From the NCBI GenBank assembly GCA_025603075.1, contig MU626264.1:158531-222530 (forward strand): a stretch of 64,000 nucleotides of DNA. The letters are read 5' to 3'. The notes beneath the pieces were generated by a model. It had not been told where the DNA came from. It did not search any database and worked only from the letters and a program-made list of their open reading frames with translations. The translations under genes and the position numbers were made by a program. The DNA is from Neoconidiobolus thromboides FSU 785 (lineage: Eukaryota > Entomophthoromycota > Entomophthoromycetes > Entomophthorales > Neoconidiobolaceae). Positions within the stretch are counted from its first letter, which is position 1. Each line of letters begins with the position of its first letter. This document shows, in pieces, positions 33,332 through 44,943 of this stretch.

Positions 33332-36220
33332 ATGCTAGCTTCATTAATTAATCAGAATATAAATAACAAAATAAAGAATCCTATAGGGAAAAGGCTAAGA
33401 TCAAGTCAATTATTAAAGACAGCATCTCAGTTCTTTAATCCAACCAAATCTACGTCAACGAATACTAACACTAACTTAAGTGAAGATAGTACCAATGTTA
33501 GCATTGTTAAGACCGATAGAAATTTTTCGCTTGCTTATTTAATTGAAATGGAGTTAAAGTTTCAAACTGAGTTTGACGCTTTTTCAAGTGTAACCCAATA
33601 TAAAGTTTACAATAACCATGACTCATTTTTATAGAATATATTAATACCATGTCGTACGCTTGATATGCCAGATAAAGAATTGTTTTATTTAATTTTTGAT
33701 GCATTATATACTTTATCTGAACTACATCATAGCTTGTTATTAGTAAACTTATGTCAAAGTTATATTCATATAATACTAACAATCTGTTTAGAACTTGAAA
33801 AAATTTTCATTAGATATATACCCGTTATCCCAAAATATTTTGGTTGTTATTAAGAAAGCAGTAATTTTGATAAGCCATCAACATAATTGTAGACTAATAT
33901 TATACTTAGCTAAATGCCATGGAACCAACTTATAGAGCTTATACTTATCATTTATTTAAGGCTTATAAAATGTTAAAGAAAGTGCTAGAGGGAAATCATG
34001 TATTAAATTTATTTCCACAAAAATGCCATACATTAATGTAAAATTTCTAGGAAATTCCAGGTGAACAGTTAGAAATCTACATGTTTAGACCATTAGAGTT
34101 ACTGATGAGTTATAAAGTAGTATTACAAGTAAAATATTACTGATTTATTTGAAATATTAATGCTAACTTTAATAAATAGAAAGGAATGATTGAAGAACAA
34201 GAAACTAAAGATTTAGATTATTTACAAAGTTTGATACATCAATCAAAAACAGTTATTAATGCTTTTGAACAGATTTCCAAGCTAGAGAAAGAACTGAATT
34301 TAAAGAAAAAAGTAAGCTACATATTGTGATTTAAATTATACATATATTGTGACTTACTATTTTATTTAGAATATTACTTTAACGGATAAACATCGTACGT
34401 TATTACTAAAAAATAGTTTTGAAGTTGTTGATTTTAAATGGCTAAAAGATAAAGAGTATTTGAACTTAGATAAATTACATAAAATACAAGGGATACTTTT
34501 AAATGATAAATTTTTATTAACAACCTTAGAGCATTCATTGTATATCAACAATGAAAAGCAACATACTAATACACATGATATTGAGCTTATTACCATTTGT
34601 CATGATTTGAACCTTTTAACTATGGTACCCTTAAAATCTAGAGCTGGGGATCCATATGGTAGTAATCATTATTTAATACATTATTATCATTCTTAATTCT
34701 TTTAGGTAACTCGTTATTGATTACAATAAAAGGAAGTTTGGCTATAAAATTAATGGCAAACAATGCTGAGACAAAATGGAACTTTGTAAATAAGTTTAAT
34801 GAATTAAAGCCACAGAATTCAAGAGAAGTAGAAAGAACGTACTCTAATAATGAAGAGAGTGATACTAATAGTGAAGATAATAATTTAAGTAATGAAGATA
34901 AATCGTATTATAATGATACTATGAACTTAATTCGAAAAACATCCGCCAGCTATAAGCATGTTAAAGAAGAAATGGAGCTATGTCAGATCAATAAAATTCC
35001 AATCAAAGGAAACTTTACAAACAATGATAATGCCTTCAATTGTTTAAATAGGCTGTCGATGACATCCCCAGGGTTAACTTCGGATGAGTATGATATAAAA
35101 TCTCCATCAAGTAATATTTTTGCCTTCTTTTTATTATATAATTAATTGTATAGGTTATTTAGAAAACAAGGAGCCAATCAATCTGAAATACTTGCCAAGT
35201 CTACCTTCAAGTCAAACCACTACCACAGATTCTTCAACAGATCATTCTTCTCAAGCAAGTCTAAACTATGTTATGCAGGCAAAACCTGGATTTAAAGTTA
35301 AAGCAATGAGTGCACTAAGTTTGAGTTATATTAAAACAAACCAAAGTTCTAAAGAAGACGTTACCAGCGACCAATCTACACAATCAGATATTACAACTAG
35401 TAGTAATCTTATAAGCTCACGCTCTAGTTCAACTATAAATACAGACCTAAATGGAGTAAAGAGTAGCAAATTAGGGATTAGTAAATATCTTTCAACACCC
35501 TGTGGGTTATATGCATATTACGATTATGAATGGAAACTGTTAGATCAAAGTATAATTGAATTAAGGGAGTTAAATAAGCAAGCCAATAAATGTATAGTAA
35601 TATTTACCACATTAAAAGAACAGAAACAAATAATTAAAATAGCTTCATTAGCTAATGATAAATTAAACATATTACGGCTAAGCGAAGTTGAAGTAGAATT
35701 TTATTTACCAAATAAAGAGGCAAGGTATAAAGTAGTAATGTCCAATCCACAAGAAGCAGAAGAGCTAATCAATATTTTGTTTATGGAGCAAGAATTTATT
35801 AAGCTAAACAATAAAATTTGTTCCCCACTTTTAGAATTAGATGAAATAGAGTATGAACATGATTTAGTCAAGGAACATTATTTCAATAAGGAAAGTAGGG
35901 AGATAACATGTTTAGCTAATTTAAGTTTTAAACTATTTCAATTGAGGTTAGTGGACCATACTTGGTTTAAGATTGGTAAATGTCAGCTAGAAGTTTATAA
36001 AGAGAACAACAATATTAGATTGATAGTCAAAAACAATAAAAAAGGGAAAGAGAATGATATATTATTAAGTTTAAATCAAAGTGACATAAAAGTAGAACGA
36101 CTAAAAGCTAAGAAATTGATATTATATATATTGAACAAACACCATAATTCTTCTACCTTTCTACTAGATTTTAAATCTAAAGAAGTTACAGAGTCTTTAG
36201 CACATTGGTTAATATCTTGA
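33332..36220 (+). CDS. Rho guanine nucleotide exchange factor (DH-PH)
   Basis: Nine exons by eye: 33332-33589, 33635-33742, 33792-33860, 33910-33999, 34051-34128, 34180-34311, 34370-34658, 34706-35110, 35154-36220; 831 aa, all phases consistent. The DH domain (~66-245) shows SLAYLIEMELKFQTEFDAF (conserved region 1), ALYTLSELHHSLLL and the late signature YMFRPLELLMSYKVVLQ, where most DH domains have P.QR..RY.LLL. A PH domain follows (~262-375), ending at the usual Trp helix (ETKWNFVNKFNEL). After an acidic/Ser/Thr-rich linker come two further PH-like blocks: ~600-705 (IVIFTTLKEQKQII...) and ~735-831 (HTWFKIGKCQLEVYKENNNIRLIV). DH domains load GTP on Rho/Cdc42 GTPases, here probably in polarity or wall signalling. 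The specific GTPase is not deducible. Confidence 0.82.
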
Positions 36221-36353
36221 TCCATAAAAAGTTAACACTAATTTATTTTTAATACTAATAAACATCAAAAGTATAAATTTTAAATTATATAAAACTTTGA
36301 TGTTAATGGATATTTTGATAAATTTTATTTATATTTGTTAGTTAATAAAGTGA

Positions 36354-37163
36354 TTATTTAGCAGTAAAGTAAAGAGAATAAAAAGTTTTAAAGACAGTTA
36401 AAGAAGCTATTGAGAAGAACAACGGGAAGCATATTGTAAGCCATCCATGGAGAAAAAGGGATATGGATAACGTTGGGAAGGGATTAGGTCTATTGTAATC
36501 TCCTATTGCTTTCCAAATATTTATACTACGATAGTAAATGGATTTTTTTGAAATTGAATTTAAACTTTCTTGATATTCCTTATAAAGCCCAGGTTCTAAC
36601 TCTGAAATTCTGTCTAATATTTTATCCAAATTCTCCTTAAATTTGATCATATCCTTATCATCAAGAAAGGAGGAATAGGGACGTTTACCTTTTACTTTAT
36701 CATTGTAGTAGCTACTAAATATTCTACTTGGTGCAAATTCACTACTATCATCGCTACTCGTTTGATTATTCATCTTCTCATTTTTTATCCCCTTTTCATC
36801 TGATCTTTTATCATCTTTATCTTCTATTAAACTTTTATTAATTTCAAAATTGCTTTTACTTTCAGTACCTTCAGCAACTGTATTTGTAGAATTTAAATTG
36901 GGTATACTAGAAGAATTGTTATTTGTATTACTGACCAGAGATGAAGTTTCATTTGAAATCTCTTTCCCGTTATTAGGATTATGTTTAAAGAATGTTGGAA
37001 GCTTGTCTGATAATGATTTTGCTTTAACACGAACCCAACTATATCCTGCGTCATCAGTTCTACCCTCTATCCTCTCTTCATTGTTTATTATACCTTGGTG
37101 AGTTTCACCTGCTATTTTACTTATACAAAGAGTATTAATAAAAATCAATAAGCTTAATTTCAT
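36354..37163 (-). CDS. Secreted or membrane-anchored protein of unknown function
   Basis: Intronless, 269 codons. Signal peptide MKLSLLIFINTLCISKIAG at the N terminus, then a Ser/Asn-rich spacer with several N-x-S/T sites (NETS, NNSS, NQTS), a charged helical stretch IKFKENLDKILDRISELEP with heptad-like spacing, and a C-terminal hydrophobic segment (LFLHGWLTICFPLFFSIASL) followed by a short tail. The tail could be a transmembrane anchor or, less likely because residues follow it, a GPI signal. Lies convergent with, and 133 bp from, the RhoGEF gene end. I do not recognise a family. Confidence 0.65.
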   Translation of the reverse strand: MKLSLLIFINTLCISKIAGETHQGIINNEERIEGRTDDAGYSWVRVKAKSLSDKLPTFFKHNPNNGKEISNETSSLVSNTNNNSSSIPNLNSTNTVAEGTESKSNFEINKSLIEDKDDKRSDEKGIKNEKMNNQTSSDDSSEFAPSRIFSSYYNDKVKGKRPYSSFLDDKDMIKFKENLDKILDRISELEPGLYKEYQESLNSISKKSIYYRSINIWKAIGDYNRPNPFPTLSISLFLHGWLTICFPLFFSIASLTVFKTFYSLYFTAK

Positions 37164-37651
37164 GGTTAAGTTACAAAAAATGTTTAAAAAAAATTAATAG
37201 TTTCATGAAATTAATTACTACACTATATTCATAACTTTAGTAAGTGCAATTTTTTTTTCCGTAATCTTAAACAGTTTTTAATTAGAAGGATATGTGACGG
37301 TGAAATTATAACCTAATAATATTTGAGCATTAAATGGAATAGTCTACTTTAATTTGTCAATGGAAAGTTCTTTAATTTAAAAAAATCAACTTAGTGGGGT
37401 TCAATTTATTAAAATAGTTATTACTTAAAATAGAAAATTTAATAACCAAAATATTGTAATTAATATATTACTTAATGTATTGAATGATTTTATACTTGAA
37501 AACTATATTTTATGTTATATTAAATAAGCGCTTAAAGAGATTTATCAAAAATGCCAAACACTATGTAATATAGTTTAGTTTAGCTACCAAAATAAAATAA
37601 AATTTAGCAATTTCACAATATGATAATAAACATAAGTAAATTATTGAAGAT
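37164..37651. other. Intergenic, no gene seen
   Basis: AT-rich spacer between two minus-strand genes; nothing recognised. Confidence 0.5.
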
Positions 37652-39378
37652 TTATTCTTTGATGTAAAGTTTCAATTTTTGTAATCTTTCAACGGCTTGC
37701 TCTAAAACATCTAGTGATTTACAAAAAGCAAAGCGTATAAGATTTGCTGCTATTGGGGCATTATCTTCGGAGTAAAATTCAGAACATGGGATAGCAGTAA
37801 TTCCAATATTTTTACATAACCAATAACACATTTGATAATTGTTACCACGTGCTTTGATCTCTTCGGGTGCATCTTCCCAAGACTCTGTAGGTATGCTTAT
37901 TTTATCAGTATTGATCAAAATAAAGTAGGAGCCTTCCGGAATGACATAAGATAATTTAAGCTTATCTAAGGCTTTCATGAGATATTCGCGACGTTCGTCA
38001 TATTCTTCAATTTGCTTATTGAAAAAGTTGTTGGTTTCTGCTTGTTCAAATGAATCAGCAATAGCTTCTTGGATAGGAGTAGAAGTACAAAAGCAGATTC
38101 TTGCATGAGCAGCCAATGCATATTTTATGAGATGATCTGGTCCGATCAACCATCCTAATCTCCACCCCGTAACACCAAATGTTTTACCAGCACTCCCAAC
38201 TGTGATTGTACGCTCCCAAAAATTTTTAAGGGATGCAATAGGAACATGCTTTGATGGGGAGTAATATAATCTATCGTACTAAAAGGTATTAAAATATCGA
38301 AATATTCTATCATAAATACTTACAACTTCATCACTTAATATAAGTAGGTTATGTCTCTCGGCTAGATCACCTATTTGAAGGAGTTCTTGCTCGGTAAATA
38401 CTTTTCCGACCGGGTTATAAGGTGTATTTACTATAATCATCTTAGTTTTTGGGGTGATCTTTGATTCCAATTCTTTCAAGTCCAACTTCCATGATGACGC
38501 AGGGATCTTTGAGTTAAAATCAACATTTTTTTCTAAACGTAATGGACAATAAATTGGGACTCCCCCATTCATTTTTAAATTTGGCTATTTAAAATTAATG
38601 ATAACAGTATATTATTTGTAAACTATTTTACTAAATATTGGTCAAAATATGGCTCAATAAAGATAGCTTCGTCACCTGTTTTTGGTTAACTCAAATCCAA
38701 ATATTAGAAAAATAAAATACCTTGGTTAATGAAAGCAGCTAATACACTATATATACCTATTAAAAATAAATGTTTGGTTACTATATACTGTTCAATATAC
38801 ATACCTTCATTAGCCCCAGTAGTAGCAATTATTTCAGTTTCTGGATTTAATTCTCTGTTTAATATTGGAGAATAACTTTTTGCCAAAGCCTAAAAATAAA
38901 TAAAAACTCCAAATAAAAAGGCAAATGAATACATTTCTTAAACGTGGGGTCCCACGGATAGGCGCGTATTGGTTCAGATCCTTTTTGACTGCAGTACATA
39001 ATGCTTCCTTAACGAAATCTGGAGCAGGGAAACTATTTACAAAATAAGTTCAAATTACATAAAAAAATGAGATAGCTATAAACATATGGTTTCAAGTACC
39101 TCATAAAACCTTGGCCAAGATTGATAGTTTGGTACTTGTTGGAAACTTTACTAAAGATGGTCCAAACTAAATTGGGCTTTAATAAAAAATCCAGCTATTG
39201 TTATTTTTGAATTACCGTCATCTTGTAAGTTTGAAACTCTCTCTGCTACTAAATTTTGGACAGCTTTTTGATTGTTATTGTTTAGAGTCATCTTGGTTGT
39301 ATTGAAACTCAACTTGTTAATTTTTATAAAGTATTTATATTTTATCTTTTTGAACTGAAGTTTAGATAAATGACTCAT
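37652..39378 (-). CDS. BNA3: Kynurenine--oxoglutarate aminotransferase
   Basis: Eight exons by eye on the minus strand: 39378-39216, 39166-39100, 39032-38933, 38889-38805, 38756-38721, 38675-38632, 38584-38324, 38278-37652; 460 aa from the first ATG, 431 from the ATG at 39291. Class-I PLP aminotransferase of the KAT/Bna3 group, which makes kynurenic acid from kynurenine and handles related amino acids. Signatures: NLGQGF, EALCTAV...NQYAPIRGTPRLRNAL, TTGANEGIYSVLAAFINQGDEAIFIEPYFDQY, NTPYNPVGKVF, LILSDEVYDRL, and PLP-lysine motif SAGKTFGVTGWRLGW (Lys284 in the long form). NLIRFAFCK supplies the carboxylate-binding Arg. The extra N-terminal 29 residues are basic (SKLQFKKIKYKYFIKINK) and could target mitochondria. 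The 48-nt intron 38804-38757 is open in frame. Confidence 0.92.
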
Positions 39379-40140
39379 AATTTAATTAAATAATGAAATT
39401 TTCTAAATACAACGAATTGATTTCGTTTTTTTAATTTAATGGGTTCTTCTCGGGAAATATCACGTGGTTAATCTAAACATGTCTTTTAAAAAATATATTT
39501 GCCAAAGCTAGCATTTTAAGTTATAATAATTGAATGCATATAAAATCCATTTTATTGAAGATACATTGAAATCACTAATTTCAAAGCTAGTTTCAACAAT
39601 GTAACTGTATTATTACAACTATCTAAAGATACTTTAAGATACTATAATATTTTATAGAATGTGTGAAATAAAACTATGGAAAACTAAACAATTAGCGAAA
39701 AAGATTTGTTTGAATTAAATTATGTTGAAAAATAAATCGTATAAATAAAGGCTAAAAACAGTACATTTCTATGAATATACTGATACTACAGTTTTCATTT
39801 TTATTGGGCTCAAACTGAGTTAATATGAATAACCCACTTTATAAAAAGGTTTAACTATCTTAAATTTCATTTAAATTTTCCCCCTAAAGAGTGGTCAATA
39901 TTTCATGTAAAATGCCAAATAATATCGCTAATTTTTCAATAAATTGTAATAAGTAAAAGCCCAATCTTTTTATATGAAATAGCATTAAATATAAAACTTT
40001 CAATTAATATAAAATATAAAATATAAAATCTTGGAGTAACTTTAATACTTGATCTTCGAATTCCTTTATATTACTATTAATATATTAATATCTTTTGTTA
40101 ATATTAGTAAGCAATTTTTGCGCTAAAATCTCAGCTTTCG
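39379..40140. other. Divergent intergenic region, BNA3 and LSG1 promoters
   Basis: AT-rich, about 0.8 kb. No gene seen; a candidate ribosome-biogenesis element lies near its right end. Confidence 0.45.
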
Positions 40141-40149
40141 AAAAATTTT
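40141..40149 (+). promoter_or_regulatory. RRPE-like motif upstream of LSG1
   Basis: AAAAATTTT within the near-palindrome TTTCGAAAAATTTTCGAA, about 65 bp before the LSG1 start. Yeast ribosome-biogenesis promoters carry this rRNA-processing element. Chance occurrence is likely in AT-rich DNA; the flanking CG pairs make it stand out. Confidence 0.35.
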
Positions 40150-40212
40150 CGAATTTTCATCTAAATTTCCATTTTCCTTTGAATTAACTTTCAACTTTTA
40201 ATAAAATAAAAG

Positions 40213-42729
40213 ATGGTATTACCAACATCAAAAAAAAACGTAGGTTTAGGAAAAGCTATCATTCGTAGCCGTTTCAAGAACAACACAAGGCCAAGAGATA
40301 ATGATACTGCTCTTGTGGTATTTATTTTACTATCTGCTATACTTTAATTTTAATTTTATCTAGCATACTACTGAGATGGATGATGGGCCGAGCTGGACCA
40401 AGCTCCAATCTATTACTCAAGAAGGCGATTTAGAGGAGTTTTTACATACAGCCGAGCTAGCTGGTACAGACTTTACGGCTGGTATATTTATATTTTAATG
40501 CAGTGTTCCTTTCTAAATATTTTTAAGAACGTCTTAACATCCAAGTTGTATCCGATAGTTATAAAAATCCATTCTTATTAACGGAAGAAGAGCAAATAGA
40601 GACGTTAAAAAAGCAAGAGGATAATCGCGATAAACTCACTATTCCAAGAAGGTAAATAGATTATTCTTGTTTTATTTCTATTTTTATTTTAAACGTTTAT
40701 TCTAGACCTTATTGGGAAAAGGATATGACTGCTCAACAAATCAATAGAAATGAGCAAAGTTCATTCTTGGATTGGCGTAGAAGTTTGGCACTGTAATTTA
40801 TTTATACTAAAATAGTGACTTTCATTAAAATAATATAGTTTACAAGAAGAAAATGGTTTACTCTTAACACCTTATGAGCGTAATTTAGAAGTTTGGCGCC
40901 AACTTTGGCGTGTTATTGAAAGATCCCAACTTATAGTTCAAATTGTTGATGCTAGAAATCCAATTTTCTTTCGCTCTACAGATTTAGAAACCTATGTCAA
41001 AGAAGTTGATCCCTCTAAAAAGAATCTTTTACTTATTAACAAAGCCGATCTTCTTACTTATTCACAAAGGTATATACATTATTATATTATTTAATCATAC
41101 TAAAAATCAACTAGAAAAGCTTGGGCTGATTACTTTCAAAGTCAAAACATTGATTTTGTATTTTTCTCCGCAGCTATTTCAACTGCTGAGCAGGAAAAAG
41201 AACTTGAGCGTTTAAGACAGGAAGAAGAACTTAAATCATTAAGTGTAGAAAAAACCAAAGAGGAAGAAGAGGGAGAAGAGGGAGAAGAGGGAGAAGAGGG
41301 AGAGATAAGCAAGAGTATAAAAGAAGAAGACAAACGGAATGAAGTAGATGAAATTATCCAAAAGGTGGATGAAATTGATATTGAAGACGAAATCACAGAA
41401 CAAGTATTTTTTAAACTAATTCATTAGTTTATCTTAATAACCATTTTTTAGACACTTGACCATTCCTCTAAACGCCCAGCAAATTATTATAAACTTAATG
41501 ATAATAAAGATGTTGAAGATGACCCTAGACTTAAGATTTTAAGTTGTGCTGAGTTAATTGAACTCTTTTCAAAGAAGGGAGTTAAACCAGGTAGTTTAAT
41601 AAATCAATGCTAAAATAATGATTAATGTTTAAAAGATCCTGGCCAATTCCATTCTAAAAACCAACATGCTAATAAATTGACAATCGGTTTAGTGGGATAT
41701 CCAAATGTTGGTAAATCATCAACAATTAATGCTTTGATGGGAGAAAAATGTGTTGCAGTTGCCGCTACTCCTGGAAAAACCAAGCATTTCCAAGTAATTT
41801 TTAGTTTTTCTTACTTAAACCGTTTCCAATAACATCATCAGACATTACATTTAGACGATGAAATTATTTTATGTGATTGCCCTGGTTTAGTGTTCCCATC
41901 TTTTGCCACCACACAAGCAGATATGGTATGCAATGGTGTATTACCAATTGATCATTTACGTGAACATACTGGTCCAATTACCTTAATTGTTCAACGTGTT
42001 CCACAACGCGTCCTTGAAGCTATCTACGGTATAGTAATAAAGACGCAACCAATAGAGGAAGGTGGTTCCGGAACACCTACTTCAGAAGAATTCCTTAAAG
42101 CTTATGCTGGTAGTTTTATTCATACATTCAAAGAAATCTTTATTCATTTTATTTTAGTCTCTAGAGGTTATACTAAATCAAGTGAAGGTAATCCAGATGA
42201 AGCACGTGCGGCTCGTTATATATTAAAAGATTCTGTGAAGGTAAATTTATTTTACAACGTAATTTTTAAATATTAATAATTTTAGGGGAAATTACTTTAC
42301 AATCACCCACCACCAGATTATAAAAACCCATCAGAATTCAATAGAGAAATTTATAATGAAGCCAATCTTCCAAAAAAGAAAATAGTTAGTATTTTTATCA
42401 ATATAAATTGACTCAACTAATATTCTCTCTAGCATATTATACCAGAAGGCACGATACCAGCTTCTCATTTAAAATTTAGTAAAGTTGATGGATTAGATTC
42501 TCGTTTTTTCAAAAAAGAGGCATCTACTCTCCCTAGTATTAAAGGCAAATTTGCTTCTTCTGGATTCACTCGCGTACAATTATACCCTCATCAGCAAATG
42601 ACAGCAGATGATGGTAGTACAAATCCTGGTATGAATGTCAAGAAAGCAACACCTAGAGCTGTTAAAAAACAACACAAGAAAGGTAAAAAGAATATCAAAC
42701 AACGTTCAGGATATGGCCTTGATATATAA
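40213..42729 (+). CDS. LSG1: Large-subunit GTPase Lsg1 (60S export factor recycling)
   Basis: Eleven exons by eye: 40213-40317, 40364-40481, 40528-40651, 40706-40792, 40839-41069, 41115-41403, 41452-41590, 41636-41793, 41842-42240, 42286-42384, 42433-42729; 681 aa. Cytoplasmic GTPase that releases Nmd3 from nascent 60S subunits. It has the circularly permuted order of the YlqF/YawG family: DARNP (182-186) and G4 NKAD (212-215) come before the P-loop GYPNVGKS (385-392) and G3 DCPG (429-432). Other signatures: LEVWRQLWRVIERSQLIVQI and SSTINALMG. The C terminus is basic (KKQHKKGKKNIKQR), fitting ribosome binding. Between G4 and G1 lies an acidic insert with GEEGEEGEEGE encoded by a short tandem repeat. 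Length is near yeast Lsg1 (640). Confidence 0.95.
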
Positions 42730-43174
42730 AAATTTAAAAGCTAAATTCCAACAAAAAGAATATATTTTTGATTGTAATGAGTATTTCTGGTTATGATTTT
42801 GAGTCATCTAGTTATTCTGCTAATTGTAAATTCATATAGTGTAGAAATACGTAGCTTCTTATAGAGATTTTGGTTTTATATTAAATGTTAAAAGCAAAAT
42901 TAGACTTATTTTTTATAAATTTGTTTGTTACTTCTATTTTTTTATGTTGATATGTTGATAATAATTAATAGTCCATTTAATAGCACAAAATAAATACAAT
43001 AAATAACCAAATAAAAATAATCCAATTATTAATTAAATTTAAACTGTAAGTAATTTATTTTATTTTATAGCTAGAAGCGATAATTAGCTAAGTTAAAATG
43101 ATTTAATTGAGACAAGTAGGTTAAAATAACAATATACTGTTTGATTCTACTTCCTTAAATTAATATATTGTGAA
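42730..43174. other. Intergenic, convergent LSG1 and Myb-like gene ends
   Basis: AT-rich 3' flanks; nothing recognised. Confidence 0.5.
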
Positions 43175-44038
43175 TCATTTTCTTTCTGTTTTCATTTGCG
43201 CATACGCATTGAGAAGAGACCCAAATTGGTCTACTTTAGATTCAAGTGCTGTTAGTCGTTGATCAATAGAAGCTTTAAAAGTCAACATCTCTCTCATTAA
43301 TTCAGTTTGTTGTTTAAGTTCTTGAAGACGAAGTTGTTCAGTCTGAGAAATAAGCACCAATTGTTGATCAACACCTTCAAGGGCAGGCTTAGAACGCTTT
43401 TGATCTTTAGAAGCTTGATTAATTAAATTTAAATAATCTTCAGCGTGGTTCGATCCAGAATTACCTCCTTGCTGCATATTCATACGCTCATCACCTTTAG
43501 GCAAAAGTCGCTTTAAGCTATAACTATCCTCTTTAAAAGTATCGCCGGTAGATTCTATTTTATGTACCTTGCGTGGCTGTCGTTTTGAAGGGCTTCCCTT
43601 TTTGTCTTTACCTATCATATCAATGACATCAAGATAAAGTTGATCAGCTGGATCGATAAACTCATACTGATTAGTCAGCAAATCATGTCCTTTCTGTGAA
43701 TCTCTAAATCTGTTGCAAATCCTATGAGTTTGTTCACGACATTGCTTACCAGATAAAGTTATATTTAAAGTTTGAGCAACGGTTTCAGCAATTTTATTCC
43801 AACTTTGATGCTTATCACCATATTTAGTTGCAAAAGGATTATTTTCTTTAACTTGACGCAATATCTCAAGGTTCTGTTCAGCACTGTATCTTACACTCTT
43901 GCGGCTATTTTTTCCATACTCATTAATCTCAAAAGAATCATTGTCTCCATTATTTTGTGCTTCTAATTGAGGTGCATTGGCAACTGCTTCTTCTAGCTTT
44001 TCGAGCATTTTTTGCACTTCTACTGCTTCACTTGACAT
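43175..44038 (-). CDS. Myb/SANT-like DNA-binding protein with C-terminal coiled coil
   Basis: Intronless, 287 codons. The helix-turn-helix segment covers about residues 49-113: RYSAEQNLEILRQVKENNPF, then SWNKIAETVAQTLNITLSGK and CREQTHRICNRFRD. Well-spaced Trp and basic third helix fit the Myb/SANT trihelix-like class rather than a canonical R2R3 repeat. A basic linker follows (KRQPRKVHK, ~154-162), a plausible nuclear localisation signal. The C-terminal 55 residues (QTEQLRLQELKQQTELMREML...) show heptad-like leucine spacing and probably dimerise. Likely a transcription regulator. Such SANT modules also occur in domesticated transposon proteins, but there is no transposase domain here. The upstream region carries GTCCAATCATT. 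Confidence 0.75.
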   Translation of the reverse strand: MSSEAVEVQKMLEKLEEAVANAPQLEAQNNGDNDSFEINEYGKNSRKSVRYSAEQNLEILRQVKENNPFATKYGDKHQSWNKIAETVAQTLNITLSGKQCREQTHRICNRFRDSQKGHDLLTNQYEFIDPADQLYLDVIDMIGKDKKGSPSKRQPRKVHKIESTGDTFKEDSYSLKRLLPKGDERMNMQQGGNSGSNHAEDYLNLINQASKDQKRSKPALEGVDQQLVLISQTEQLRLQELKQQTELMREMLTFKASIDQRLTALESKVDQFGSLLNAYAQMKTERK

Positions 44039-44943
44039 GGTTGAGAATGAAAAATTTAGATGTTGCAGCTTAACTAAACCTTTTGATGTGGAAAATGGGT
44101 TTACTCAAAAGTTCAATTATTGCGCTTAAATAGCTAAGTGCAACTTTATTGTCCAATCATTTACTTTTATTCGTCTAATAATATTTTAAATTTTGGTTAA
44201 TTAAAAAAGCCTAGTGCATAGAATTAGGTTTGAAACAATTAATCACAAAATCATTTGAGTAAGATTATGATCTCAAGAAAGAAGGAAATATAATTGGGTT
44301 GTTCAGTTTATGCAAAAGACCATTTGTTTATTTGAGTGCTCATATTGTTGTAAATAATATAATAAATTATATTATATTCCTTAAGCTCAGGCTAACCCAT
44401 ACTTGAGGATGTCTTTTCTTATTTAAGAAATTTGTCAACATTTTTTCCACTCAATAGTATTCAAAAAATGGAAAGATGATGAAATAAAAACATCCCTCCT
44501 GAATCATTTAGTTTGCCAAATAATAACTTTTAAAATAGATGAGTTGAGTTATCTTTTACTAGAAAAATAGGGGCTTAAATAAGGTTATCGTTAATAATCT
44601 TAAGGGATAGTTCTATGAATATGTATGGTCATTTAACTTATTTGGAATACACTGATCAAACAATTTATATTATAAATAAAATTTAGCTTTAGATATAATA
44701 AAAAATCACCACATAATAATTTTAACTAATACTTTATAGTAAATAGATCTTTGCTCTGATCATTTAGAACTATTATTAAAAACATCAAATTTTACATCAA
44801 ATGATCATTATAAACAGCTAAAAATATCTTTAATAAAATATTAATTTTTTTGATTGAATAATATAATTTTTTTTTAAAATCAAGATGGAATAGAATAGTA
44901 TAAATTTTGAATGCTAAAAAATAACACTTTAAAATTTTTTAGA
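44039..44943. other. Intergenic, one MITE, no gene seen
   Basis: Promoter side of the Myb-like gene, 3' side of FZO1. CCAAT occurs at about 44154 (TTGTCCAATCATT). Otherwise only a MITE is recognised. Confidence 0.5.
44400..44500 (-). mobile_element. MITE copy 12 (diverged)
   Basis: Reverse orientation: TTGAGGATGT, core degraded to CTCAATAGTATTCAAAAAATGG, right end ACATCCCTC. One of the oldest-looking copies. Confidence 0.75.
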
